From assembly GCA_007692645.1 (NCBI GenBank), contig REBR01000105.1, positions 1 through 33,605 of the forward strand: DNA of 33,605 nucleotides. Reading direction: 5' to 3'. The position numbers and the translations under genes were made by a program. This document shows, one piece after another, positions 25,119-33,605 of the stretch (positions within the stretch are counted from its first letter, which is position 1; the number at the start of each line of letters is the position of its first letter). A model generated the notes under the pieces. The model was not told the origin of the DNA, did not search any database, and saw only the letters and a program-made list of their open reading frames with translations. The DNA comes from Halomonadaceae bacterium (GTDB lineage Bacteria > Pseudomonadota > Gammaproteobacteria > Pseudomonadales > Oleiphilaceae).

Positions 25119-26945
25119 TTAAAACCGATACTTGCCCTCATCAATGGCTGCAACTTTTTCTGCGTCCAGCTTCTGGTATCCTGGCTCACCAGGCAGCTCC
25201 CCATACAGATCGTCGCTGTTGTCCTGCACTTGGTAGGCCTGCTTCTGCAAGTCGGTCTTTTTATACTTGAAGGTGCCGGTCTTCTCGATGGCATCGGCAA
25301 CCCGCACAAACACCGGCACCGCATAGGGGGGCAGGTTGTCGTTCAGGTACTTGTGGAAGGCCTGTAGATCGAAGTGACTGTTGGCGGGCACCACAGTGGC
25401 CATGCCCGCCTTGCCGTTGGTGTCGGGAATTTCCACCCCGTAAACAATGGCCTCTGCGATACCGTCGAAACCGTCTATGACGTTTTCCACTTCCGTGGTG
25501 GAGACGTTCTCCCCTTTCCAGCGGAAAGTATCCCCCATGCGATCCACAAACTGCAGGTGGCGGCAGCCGATGTTGCGTAGCAGGTCACCGGTGTTGAACC
25601 AGGCGTCGTTTTTGCTGAAGGCGCCCCGGACAATGGCTTTTTCCGTGGCCTCTTTCTGGGTGTAGCCCTCAAAGGCCCACTTTTTGGTAATTTTCCCCAG
25701 CAGTAGCCCCGGTTCACCGTCTTTTACCCGCTCCAGGCGTCCTTTTTCATTGCGTACGGGCTCTTTGGTGCCCTCTTTGTATCGCACCAGAGCGAAGGGG
25801 GCGGTGGACATGCCCACGGTCTTGTCCAGATTGAAGATGTTGGTGAAGCCGATGTTGCCCTCGCTGGAGGCATAGAGTTCAGACACCTGCTCGATGCCGA
25901 AGCGCTCCTTGAACTCACCCCAGATCGAAGGGCGCAGACCATTGCCGAGCATCTTGCGCAGGGAGTGGTTGCGATCCTGGGGGCTGGGGGGCTGGTTCAG
26001 CAGGTAACGGCACAGTTCGCCCACATAACCGAAGGTGGTGGCGTTGTAATAGCGTACATCGTCCCAGAACTTGCTGGCACTGAAGCGACGTTTGATGACG
26101 ATGGAGGAGCCACCGGCCAGCACCGAGCCCCAGCAGACGATCAATGCAGTGGCGTGGTAGAAAGGCAAGGAGCAGTACAGGACATCGTCCGGTGTCATGG
26201 CCAGGGAGATCATGCCGAAACCGCCGTAGGCTTTCATGAACTTCACATGGCTGCCAGGGGCGGCCTTGGGCAGGCCGGTGGTGCCGGAGGTGAACATGTA
26301 AATGACCGTGTCACCCAGGGTGGGAGGGTCACTCAGGGTGGGGTTACTGGTGCTGTAGGCGCTGACCATTTCTGCCAGATTTTCGTAGCCGTCTGGCACC
26401 TGCCCATGATCTTCCCGGGTGTCCTGGTCCGCCAGGCACAGCCAGCCGTGGGCATGGTCAAGGGGAATGCTGTCCCGTACCCCGTCCAGGGCTTCCAGCA
26501 CTTCGCTGCCCGCCACCACCATGCGTGGGGAAACCAGGTTGATGCTGTGCTCTAGCACCCGTCCTTTCTGGGAGGTGTTAACCATGGCACAGGCTACCCC
26601 CACCTTGGCGGCACCGGCCAGAACCGCCAGCAATTCCGGCCGGTTTTCCAGGAAAATGGCAATGGTGTCGCCTTTTTTCAGGCCCTGAGCCCGGAAAAAG
26701 TGGGCGTATTGGTTGGCCCAGGCATTGAAAGTGGAGTAGGTCAGGCGCCGGTCTTCATAGAGTACCGCGGGGCGGTCCGGATACTTGTCGGCATTGCGTT
26801 CGATGAGGGTGCCCAGGGTCAGGGGTTTGGTCTTTTTCTTCACGGCGTAGTAGTACAGGCCCTTCATGATAAAGGGCAGCCGCTTGAACATCATCGGCAT
26901 CTGGCGGCTGATATCCCGGGCGGTAATCTGGTCTGCAATGGGCAT
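25119..26945 (-). CDS. atuH: Long-chain/FATP-type acyl-CoA synthetase (AtuH-like)
   Basis: 608 aa; AMP-binding motif YMFTSGTTGLPKAAPGSH, YASSEGNIGFTN, DAWFNTGDLL, DRMGDTFRWKGENVSTTEVE; FATP-like N-terminus; position in an atuCDEFGH-ordered cluster. Confidence 0.85.
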   Translation of the reverse strand: MPIADQITARDISRQMPMMFKRLPFIMKGLYYYAVKKKTKPLTLGTLIERNADKYPDRPAVLYEDRRLTYSTFNAWANQYAHFFRAQGLKKGDTIAIFLENRPELLAVLAGAAKVGVACAMVNTSQKGRVLEHSINLVSPRMVVAGSEVLEALDGVRDSIPLDHAHGWLCLADQDTREDHGQVPDGYENLAEMVSAYSTSNPTLSDPPTLGDTVIYMFTSGTTGLPKAAPGSHVKFMKAYGGFGMISLAMTPDDVLYCSLPFYHATALIVCWGSVLAGGSSIVIKRRFSASKFWDDVRYYNATTFGYVGELCRYLLNQPPSPQDRNHSLRKMLGNGLRPSIWGEFKERFGIEQVSELYASSEGNIGFTNIFNLDKTVGMSTAPFALVRYKEGTKEPVRNEKGRLERVKDGEPGLLLGKITKKWAFEGYTQKEATEKAIVRGAFSKNDAWFNTGDLLRNIGCRHLQFVDRMGDTFRWKGENVSTTEVENVIDGFDGIAEAIVYGVEIPDTNGKAGMATVVPANSHFDLQAFHKYLNDNLPPYAVPVFVRVADAIEKTGTFKYKKTDLQKQAYQVQDNSDDLYGELPGEPGYQKLDAEKVAAIDEGKYRF

Positions 26946-27075
26946 GATTTGTCCTTGTTATGAGTCTGTCCCTGGCGTGGAACTGGCCAAAAGAGCAATC
27001 AATAAGTGCAGCAAATATAAAGCTTTGCCCGGCCAGTGATATTGGCAAGGTTGACGGATGCCTTCGTCGCTGTAG

Positions 27076-27104
27076 CTGAAAGGCGTCACAGAATCGTCTT
27101 TCAG
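27076..27104. promoter_or_regulatory. Inverted repeat in the atuG-atuH intergenic gap, possible operator
   Basis: CTGAAAG (27076..27082) and exact reverse complement CTTTCAG (27098..27104); extends to 10-bp arms (CTGAAAGGCG / CGTCTTTCAG) with one mismatch. Confidence 0.35.
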
Positions 27105-27246
27105 GGTGTGTAAAGACTCCCGGCAGGGAATGCTATGGGGAGTGGCAGGGGGGATTCCCGGGGGGAGATTACCCGGCAGCGCCTGGTGTCCCGCCCGATT
27201 AATCCCCAGAAGGTCAGGGAATCAACCGGACGGGATACCAGCAGGC

Positions 27247-28080
27247 TCAATCGTCCAGAAACAGGTCGGTCATCAGCTCCGGACCATGGGGGTCGTAGCG
27301 GTAACTGCTCAGATCGGTGATGCCATCCTGCAGCAGTACGTCTTCATCCAGCAGGCATTCCCCGGTGGTGTGGCCCGCCGGGCGACGCAGCAGAGCCAGG
27401 GCGGCGTCCGCCATGATGGCGGGCTTGCGGCCACGACGCATCATCTCCGGACCGCCCACTTCAAACTCAATGGCGGCAGTGGCAATCAGAGTGCGTGGCC
27501 ACAGGGAATTAACGGAGACGGGTAGTTTGCGGAATTCTTCTGCCATGCCAATGGTGAGCATGGACATGCCGTATTTGCTCAGGGTGTAGGGGGCGTACTG
27601 GGCAAACCATTTGCGGTTCAGGTTCAGTGGGGGCGACAGGTTCAGGATATGGCCGTGGTTTGACTCCCGCAGCCAGGGCAGGGCTGCCTGGCTGCAGACA
27701 AACACCGCACGGCTGTTTACGGCCTGGATCAGGTCATAACGCTTAACTGGTAACTGGGCCACCCCTTGCAGGCGAATGGCACCGGCGTTATTTACCAGGC
27801 AGTCAATGCCACCGAAGTGAGCTGCTGCCTGCTCCATGGCGGCCGCCACGGCCTGCTCATCCTGCACATCCAGCTTGATCGCCAGGCCCTGGCCACCAGC
27901 CTCCTGCACCTCTTCCACGACGCCATGAATGGTGCCGGGTAGCTTCGGGTGAGGCCGGTCAGATTTGGCAGCGATGACTACGTTGGCACCATCAGCAGCA
28001 CAGGCCAGGGCTATTGCCCGGCCGATGCCCCGGCTGGCGCCGGTAATAAAGACGGTTTTACCCTTCAGGATCTGGCTCAT
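27247..28080 (-). CDS. atuG: SDR-family oxidoreductase (AtuG-like, HSDL2-like)
   Basis: TGASRGIGRAIAL, LVNNAG, active-site region NLSPPLNLNRKWFAQYAPYTLSKYGM; 4-bp overlap with the upstream carboxylase gene; cluster position. Confidence 0.85.
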   Translation of the reverse strand: MSQILKGKTVFITGASRGIGRAIALACAADGANVVIAAKSDRPHPKLPGTIHGVVEEVQEAGGQGLAIKLDVQDEQAVAAAMEQAAAHFGGIDCLVNNAGAIRLQGVAQLPVKRYDLIQAVNSRAVFVCSQAALPWLRESNHGHILNLSPPLNLNRKWFAQYAPYTLSKYGMSMLTIGMAEEFRKLPVSVNSLWPRTLIATAAIEFEVGGPEMMRRGRKPAIMADAALALLRRPAGHTTGECLLDEDVLLQDGITDLSSYRYDPHGPELMTDLFLDD

Positions 28081-30077
28081 GGGGCGGTTTCCTTTGCGTC
28101 GTCGGGCTCAATGGTCATCAGCAGTTCATCGGCACCCACCTGGTTGCCGGTGCTGACCAGTATCTCGGCCACGGTGCCGTCTGCCTGGGCCGTGAGGGGG
28201 TGCTCCATTTTCATGGCCTCCAGCACCGCCACAGTCTGGCCCCTGGTGACCTGCTCTCCTACAGAGACTGTCACAGCAATGATGGCGCCGTCCATACTGG
28301 CCCGTACTGCGGTCTCGTCCTGGGCGGCGGCGTTGCTGGCGGGGGCCAGGGTACGGTCGTGAATTACCAGTGAGCGGCCCTCTACCAGCAGAAACAGGGT
28401 AGCGCCGTTGAGGTGATAGTGGCAGCGGCGGCGCAGACCATCGACGCTGAAGAGCAGCACCCCGTCTTCTGCGTTTAATACGCACAGACGGTGTTGCCAG
28501 CCATCCCCGGAAACTTCCAGGCCGTCACGGGTAGAGACCAGTTGCAGGGCAATACTGTCCTGGTCTGCCGGCGCCAGCCACAGGGGGCTGGGGTTGGGCA
28601 GGCTATTGCTCCAGCCGGCCCGGTCGCCGAAGGGCTGGAAGGGTTGCTGGTCCCGGTGGAAAAACGCCAGTGCGGCCAGGGCCAGGGTGGCGTTGTCCAC
28701 GGCGGCATCACTGCCGCTGCCGGTAAGGTTCTGTTCCGTCAGAAAGGCCGTGGTGGCATCACCGGCGGCGAACACCGGGTGGGCCAGTATGCGGGTGAGG
28801 AAACCGGCGTTGTGGGTCACCCCGAACAGCACACTCTGCTCCAGGGCGCCGATTAACCGGCGCCGGGCACTGTCACGGTCCGGGCCATGGGTTATCACCT
28901 TGGCCAGCATGGGGTCGTAATGGGGGGTGACCGCCTGGCCTTCGCGAATGCCGCTATCCACCCGTACACCGTCGCCCCTGGCGGGGCGCCAACGCTGAAT
29001 CAGGCCGGTCTGGGGCTGGTAATCCCGGTCCGGGTCTTCCGCATAGAGGCGCACTTCCATGGCGTGGCCGGTGATGGTCACCTGGTCCTGGGTCAGGGGC
29101 AGCGGCAGGCCGGTAGCCACCTGTAGCTGCAGGGCCACCAGGTCGAGGCCGGTGACTTCTTCCGTGACCGGGTGTTCCACCTGCAGCCGGGTGTTCATTT
29201 CCAGGAAGTAGAAGTTGCGCTCCCGGTCGACAATAAACTCCACCGTGCCCGCACCCCTATAATCACAGGCCTGGGCGGCTTTGACTGCTGCCTCACCCAT
29301 GGCCTGGCGCATGGGTTCATCCACAAAGGGGGAGGGGGCCTCTTCCACCACTTTCTGGTGGCGGCGCTGCACCGAGCAGTCCCGCTCACCCAGGTGAATG
29401 ACGTTACCGTGGTTGTCGGCAAACACCTGAATTTCGATATGCCGGGGCTGGACGATGGCTTTTTCCAGAATCAGTTCACCGTCCCCAAAGGCCTGTTTGG
29501 CCTCAGACCGGGCCCGCTCCAGGGCATCCGCCAGCAGCTTGGGGTCATCCACCAAACGCATGCCCCGGCCACCGCCACCGGCGGAGGCCTTGATCATCAC
29601 CGGGTAGCCGATCTCTTCTGCTGCCTGCTGCCAGACTTTGGGGTCGGTGGCGTCGCTGGCGAAACCGGGTACCGTGGGCACCCCGGCGGCGGCCATGGCG
29701 TCTTTGGACTGGCGTTTGCTGCCCATCAGTTCCATGGCATCGGCGGGGGGGCCGATAAACACCAGGCCCGCCTGCTGGCAGGCGCTGACAAAATCACTGC
29801 GTTCAGACAGAAAGCCGTAGCCCGGGTGTACCGCATCGGCGCCGGTCTGGCGGGCGGCGGCAAGCAGTGCCTCAATGTTGAGGTACGACTCGGCAGCGGC
29901 GGCGGGGCCGATGCATACGGCCTCGTCGGCGGCGGCCACATGGGGGGCATCGGCATCGGCGTCGCTGTAGACCGCGACAGTGGGGTAACCCATGGCGCGG
30001 GCGGTCTTGATAACCCGCACGGCGATTTCGCCCCGGTTGGCGATCAGGATCTTATTGAACAGATTGTTGCTGGGCAT
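28077..30077 (-). CDS. atuF: Acyl-CoA carboxylase biotin-carboxylase/BCCP (alpha) subunit, probably geranyl-CoA carboxylase AtuF
   Basis: Start MPSNNLFNKILIANRGEIAVRVIKTARAMG; ATP-grasp KASAGGGGRGMRLV; ERDCSVQRRHQKVVEEAPSP; biotinylation site VLEAMKMEHPL near the C-terminus; cluster order. Confidence 0.88.
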   Translation of the reverse strand: MPSNNLFNKILIANRGEIAVRVIKTARAMGYPTVAVYSDADADAPHVAAADEAVCIGPAAAAESYLNIEALLAAARQTGADAVHPGYGFLSERSDFVSACQQAGLVFIGPPADAMELMGSKRQSKDAMAAAGVPTVPGFASDATDPKVWQQAAEEIGYPVMIKASAGGGGRGMRLVDDPKLLADALERARSEAKQAFGDGELILEKAIVQPRHIEIQVFADNHGNVIHLGERDCSVQRRHQKVVEEAPSPFVDEPMRQAMGEAAVKAAQACDYRGAGTVEFIVDRERNFYFLEMNTRLQVEHPVTEEVTGLDLVALQLQVATGLPLPLTQDQVTITGHAMEVRLYAEDPDRDYQPQTGLIQRWRPARGDGVRVDSGIREGQAVTPHYDPMLAKVITHGPDRDSARRRLIGALEQSVLFGVTHNAGFLTRILAHPVFAAGDATTAFLTEQNLTGSGSDAAVDNATLALAALAFFHRDQQPFQPFGDRAGWSNSLPNPSPLWLAPADQDSIALQLVSTRDGLEVSGDGWQHRLCVLNAEDGVLLFSVDGLRRRCHYHLNGATLFLLVEGRSLVIHDRTLAPASNAAAQDETAVRASMDGAIIAVTVSVGEQVTRGQTVAVLEAMKMEHPLTAQADGTVAEILVSTGNQVGADELLMTIEPDDAKETAP

Positions 30078-30094
30078 GGTAGCGATCCCGCTTT

Positions 30095-30922
30095 TTATTG
30101 GTCGTTGGCGTCGGTCTTGGCCCACTGGGGTGGGCGCTTTTGCATAAAGGCCGTGGTGCCTTCCTGGCCTTCGGCTCCACGGATGGCCCGGGCGAAATCC
30201 CCGGCGGCATCATCCAGCAGACCCGCTAAAGGCTCGTTGCCCACCCGCAGCAGCAGGGCTTTGGTGACCCGGCTCGCGCCTGGGGCACAGTGGCGGATGC
30301 GCTGCAGAATATGGCCAAGTTGTTGCTCCATCGACTCTTCGTCTTCCGCCATAAACTGGGCCACCCCCATGGACAGGGCTTCGCAGCCATCAAAGCGCTC
30401 CCCCAGCAGGGCCAGCCGCCGGGCCTGGGTCAGGCCAATGCGGCGCACCACGAAGGGGGCGATCTGGGCCGGGGGAATGCCCAGACTGGTTTCCGGCAGG
30501 GCAAAGCGGGCATCAGCCCGGGTCAGGGAGATATCCGCCACACAGGCGAGGCCGAAGCCACCCCCCATGACAGCCCCTTCCAGAACAGCCACCACAGTTT
30601 GAGGGCACTGTTCCACTTCCAGCAACAGGTGGCCGAAGGCCCGGTTCAAGGTATAGAAAGGGTCTTCCCCGTCGCCGGCTTTCTGACCTCGGGCCGTGAC
30701 CATGTCCCGCAGATCGCCGCCGGCGCAGAAATGGCCACCGGCGCCACGCAGAACCAGGGCGCGAACGGCGTCATCTGTAGCTGTTAGCTGGATCAGTTCC
30801 CGCAGCTCCTGCACCATTAGCAGGCTCATGGCGTTGCGGCTGTCCGGACGGTTCAGGGTGATATGCAGCACCCCCTGATCCAGCTGCAGGGCCAGGGTGT
30901 CGCATTGGGGCAATGCTGTCAT
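30095..30922 (-). CDS. atuE: Enoyl-CoA hydratase/isomerase family protein, probable isohexenylglutaconyl-CoA hydratase AtuE
   Basis: VLHITLNRPDSRNAMSLLMVQELREL, GAGGHFCAGGDLRDM, EGAVMGGGFGLACVADISL, ALPETSLGIPPAQIAPFVVRRIGLTQARRLAL; strongly resembles the remembered P. aeruginosa AtuE. Confidence 0.87.
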   Translation of the reverse strand: MTALPQCDTLALQLDQGVLHITLNRPDSRNAMSLLMVQELRELIQLTATDDAVRALVLRGAGGHFCAGGDLRDMVTARGQKAGDGEDPFYTLNRAFGHLLLEVEQCPQTVVAVLEGAVMGGGFGLACVADISLTRADARFALPETSLGIPPAQIAPFVVRRIGLTQARRLALLGERFDGCEALSMGVAQFMAEDEESMEQQLGHILQRIRHCAPGASRVTKALLLRVGNEPLAGLLDDAAGDFARAIRGAEGQEGTTAFMQKRPPQWAKTDANDQ

Positions 30923-30944
30923 GATCAGGCTCCTTGTGGCCGGC

Positions 30945-32105
30945 TCAGGATTTCGGCTTGCTGGGCAGAATGCCCATCAGCTTGCAGATAATGCCCTGCA
31001 TGATTTCGTCCGCACCACCACCGATGGAGACCAGGCGCACGTCACGGTAAGCCCGTGATACCGGGTTTTCCCACATGTAGCCGTTACCGCCCCAGTACTG
31101 CAGGCAGCTGTCGGTGACTTCACGGCCCAGGCGGCCGGCCTTGAGCTTGGCCATGGACGCCAGTTTGGTGATGTCCTTGCCGGCAATGTGCAGTTCACAG
31201 CCCTGGTAGGTGAGGGCGCGCAGGCATTCAATCTCGGTCTGCAGCTCCGCCATGCGGTAGTGAATCACCTGGTTGTCGATCAGGGGCTGGCCGAAGGTCT
31301 TGCGCTCACGGCAGTACTCAATGGTGCTGTTCACACAATGCTCAAGGGCCTTGAGGATATTGGCGGAGCCCCACAGGCGCTCTTCCTGGAACTGCATCAT
31401 CTGCATCATAAAGCCGGTGCCTTCAGCCCCCAGACGGAAACGCTGGGGAACCCGCACATCGTCAAAGAACACCTGGGCGGTTTCCGAGGAACGCATGCCC
31501 AGTTTGTCCAGGTGCGGCGACACGGTGATGCCGGGGGTGTTCATGGGCACCATGATCAGGCTCTTGTTCTTATGGGGCTTGCCCTCAGAGGTGTTCGCCA
31601 GCAGGCAGATGAAGTCCGCCTGGGGAGAGTTGGTAATCCACATCTTGCTGCCGTTGATGACATAGTCATCGCCGTCTGGCTTGGCGGTGGTTTTCAGGCC
31701 CGCTACATCAGAGCCGGCACCCACTTCACTGACACCGATGCAGCCCACCTGTTCACCGGTAATGGAGGGGCGCAGGAACTGCTCTTTCAGTTCATCGGAA
31801 CCAAACCGGGCCAGGGCCGGGGTGCACATATCGGTCTGCACGCCGATGGACAGGGGGACGCCACCACACAAGGCGGTGCCGAATTCTTCGGCAGCCACCA
31901 GGTTGTAGCTGTAATCCAGGCCCATACCACCGAAGGCTTCCGGCTTCTGGATACCCAGCAGGCCCAGGTTGCCCAGTTTCTTGAAAATCTCGTGAATCGG
32001 ATAGGCACCGGCCTTTTCCCATTCGTCACAGTGGGGGTTGATTTCTTTCTCCACGAAGTCCCGGACGGTTTTGCGCAGGGCTTCGTGCTCTTGGGTAAAT
32101 TGCAT
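30945..32105 (-). CDS. atuD: Acyl-CoA dehydrogenase, probable citronellyl-CoA dehydrogenase AtuD
   Basis: MQFTQEHEALRKTVRDFVEKEINPHCDEWEKAGAYPIHEIF, CIGVSEVGAGSDVAGLKTTA, MWITNSPQADFICLLANTS, CLQYWGGNGYMWENPVSRAYRDVRL; start after AAGGAAAACACC. Confidence 0.87.
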   Translation of the reverse strand: MQFTQEHEALRKTVRDFVEKEINPHCDEWEKAGAYPIHEIFKKLGNLGLLGIQKPEAFGGMGLDYSYNLVAAEEFGTALCGGVPLSIGVQTDMCTPALARFGSDELKEQFLRPSITGEQVGCIGVSEVGAGSDVAGLKTTAKPDGDDYVINGSKMWITNSPQADFICLLANTSEGKPHKNKSLIMVPMNTPGITVSPHLDKLGMRSSETAQVFFDDVRVPQRFRLGAEGTGFMMQMMQFQEERLWGSANILKALEHCVNSTIEYCRERKTFGQPLIDNQVIHYRMAELQTEIECLRALTYQGCELHIAGKDITKLASMAKLKAGRLGREVTDSCLQYWGGNGYMWENPVSRAYRDVRLVSIGGGADEIMQGIICKLMGILPSKPKS

Positions 32106-32173
32106 GGTGTTTTCCTTCATTGTTTGAGTCAGTGAAAACGAAAAAAGTCAGTATTATTCTGGCTGCCAGCTGT

Positions 32174-33605
32174 TTACAGCCTGGCCACCCCGTAGGAATT
32201 GGTATTGGGAGTGCGCGCCTCGCCTTCAGCACAAATGGCAAAGGCCTCACCCAATACCCGGCGGCTATCCCGGGGATCGATCAGTCCGTCGTCCCAAAGT
32301 CTGGCGGTGCCAAACAGCGCATGCGAGCCGTCGTCCAGTTTTTTTGCCGTGGACTGCTCCAGAAAGTCCAGGGTCTTGGGATCCGGTTCGATGCCGTTCT
32401 TGCGCTGTTTGTCTTCCGCCACGATGCGCATCACCTTGCCTGCCTGGGCGCCACCCATGACGGCGGTGCGGCTATTGGGCCAGGCAAAGATAAACCGGGG
32501 GTCCAGGCCGCGGCCGCACATGGCGTAGTTGCCGGCGCCGTAGGAGCCGCCCACCACCAGGGCTATTTTCGCCACCCGACAGTTGGCCACCGCCTGAATC
32601 ATCTTGGAGCCGTGCTTGATAATGCCGTTCTGCTCAGAGCGGGTGCCCACCATAAAGCCGGTGGTGTTGTGTAAAAACAGCAGCGGGGTGCCGGCCTGGT
32701 CGCACAGTTGGATAAACTGCGCCGCCTTGCTGGCACCGGCGGGGGTAATGGGGCCGTTGTTGCCGATAATGCCGATGGACTGACCATAGAGCTGGATGGT
32801 GCCGCACACGGTCTGTTTGTCGGTGGCGTTCTTGAAGTCGAGAAAGCGTGAGCCATCGGCGATGCGAGCGAGAATTTCCCGCACATCATAAGGCTGGCGG
32901 GTATCCGCGGGAATAATACCGGGCAGTTCGTCCGGGCTGTAACGGGGCTCATCCCAGACCTTAGGCGCAGGGGGAGCCTGGCGCTGCCAGTCCAGGGCGG
33001 CCATGATTTCCCGGGCTTGGCGAATGGCATCGGCGTCGTTTTCAGCCAGATATTCGGCGGTGCCGGCGACCTGGGCGTGCATTTCCGCACCACCCAGTTC
33101 CTCGTCGGTAGCCACTTCACCGGTGGCGGCTTTCAGTAGTGGGGGACCCGCCAGGAACATCTTGGACTGCTCCCGCACCACGATCACATAATCCGACAGT
33201 CCGGGCTGATAGGCTCCACCGGCGGTGGCATTGCCGTGCACCACGGTAATCTGTGGCAGGCCGGCGGCGGACATGCGGGCCTGATTGGCAAAGCCACGAG
33301 CCCCCTGAACAAAAATGTCCGTGGCGTAGTTCAGGTTGGCGCCGCCACTCTCCGACAGGGAGATCACCGGCAGGCGGTTTTCCATGGCAATGGTCTGTGC
33401 CCGCAGGGTCTTGTCGAGCCCCGCGGGGGTGATGGTGCCGCCTTTAATGGCACTGTTGCTGGCCACCACCATGCAGCGGCTGCCGGCGACAAAGCCGATG
33501 CCGCAGATCATGCCGCCACCGGCCATGCTGCCGTCTTTGTCGTCGTGCATTTTGTAGCCGGCCAGGGTGCACACTTCCAGAAACGGGCTGCCCCGGTCCA
33601 GCAGC
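32174..33605 (-). CDS. atuC: Acyl-CoA carboxylase carboxyltransferase (beta) subunit, probable geranyl-CoA carboxylase AtuC; N-terminus truncated by the window edge
   Basis: FANQARMSAAGLPQITVVHGNATAGGAYQPGLSDYVIVV, FLAGPPLLKAATGEVATDEELGGAEMHAQVAGTAEYLAENDADAI, IQLCDQAGTPLLFLHNTTGFMVGTRSEQNGIIKHGSKM. The frame stays open to 33605 (LLDRGSPFLEVCTLAGYK...), so the track start at 33574 is not the true start. Confidence 0.9.
   Translation of the reverse strand, partial: LLDRGSPFLEVCTLAGYKMHDDKDGSMAGGGMICGIGFVAGSRCMVVASNSAIKGGTITPAGLDKTLRAQTIAMENRLPVISLSESGGANLNYATDIFVQGARGFANQARMSAAGLPQITVVHGNATAGGAYQPGLSDYVIVVREQSKMFLAGPPLLKAATGEVATDEELGGAEMHAQVAGTAEYLAENDADAIRQAREIMAALDWQRQAPPAPKVWDEPRYSPDELPGIIPADTRQPYDVREILARIADGSRFLDFKNATDKQTVCGTIQLYGQSIGIIGNNGPITPAGASKAAQFIQLCDQAGTPLLFLHNTTGFMVGTRSEQNGIIKHGSKMIQAVANCRVAKIALVVGGSYGAGNYAMCGRGLDPRFIFAWPNSRTAVMGGAQAGKVMRIVAEDKQRKNGIEPDPKTLDFLEQSTAKKLDDGSHALFGTARLWDDGLIDPRDSRRVLGEAFAICAEGEARTPNTNSYGVARL

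Noticed and set aside
27000-27060. Possible sigma54-like TGGC...GC element upstream of atuH
   Set aside because: The GG-to-GC spacing is 9 nt rather than the required 10; not supported.
27106-27525. 139-aa plus ORF across the atuG end and the intergenic gap
   Set aside because: Overlaps the atuG coding end antisense and has no recognisable domain.
29172-30602. 476-aa plus-strand ORF antisense to atuF/atuE
   Set aside because: Lies wholly opposite well-supported carboxylase and hydratase genes; composition (H/G/R/Q-rich, no domain) is typical of high-GC shadow ORFs.
31188-32135. 315-aa plus-strand ORF opposite the acyl-CoA dehydrogenase
   Set aside because: Shadow ORF; the minus strand has full acyl-CoA dehydrogenase motifs.

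Overview
The window is high-GC and densely coded, and looks like a gammaproteobacterial (Pseudomonadales-like) chromosome segment. I see no tRNA/rRNA, CRISPR array, phage module or transposase. From left to right: a truncated YcbB-type L,D-transpeptidase; a minus-strand apbE-mgtE-uppP-like-FemAB-like run; a TRAP transporter with dctP divergent from dctQM; two alpha/beta hydrolases flanking a GIY-YIG protein; an OmpA-type lipoprotein; an SLC13/RCK_C permease; a small coiled-coil protein; serA divergent from a D-2-hydroxyglutarate-dehydrogenase-like flavoprotein; an FAH-ABC1-kinase pair; a small unknown membrane protein; a TRIC/UPF0126 channel; a quinone oxidoreductase; and an ABC exporter. The right-hand ~8.5 kb is a minus-strand cluster in the order carboxyltransferase, acyl-CoA dehydrogenase, enoyl-CoA hydratase, biotin carboxylase, SDR, acyl-CoA synthetase. 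This matches atuC-D-E-F-G-H, the acyclic terpene (citronellol/geraniol) utilization cluster. The main non-coding signals are REP-like palindromes with a compensatory base-pair change, a stack of palindromes upstream of the quinone oxidoreductase, several hairpin terminators between or inside convergent gene ends, and an inverted repeat in the atuG-atuH gap. The most unusual protein is a UppP/BacA homologue lacking the second conserved motif-1 glutamate. I did not find a clearly novel multi-gene system; the best leads are listed as findings. All family assignments come from reading the sequence and from memory, with no database search.
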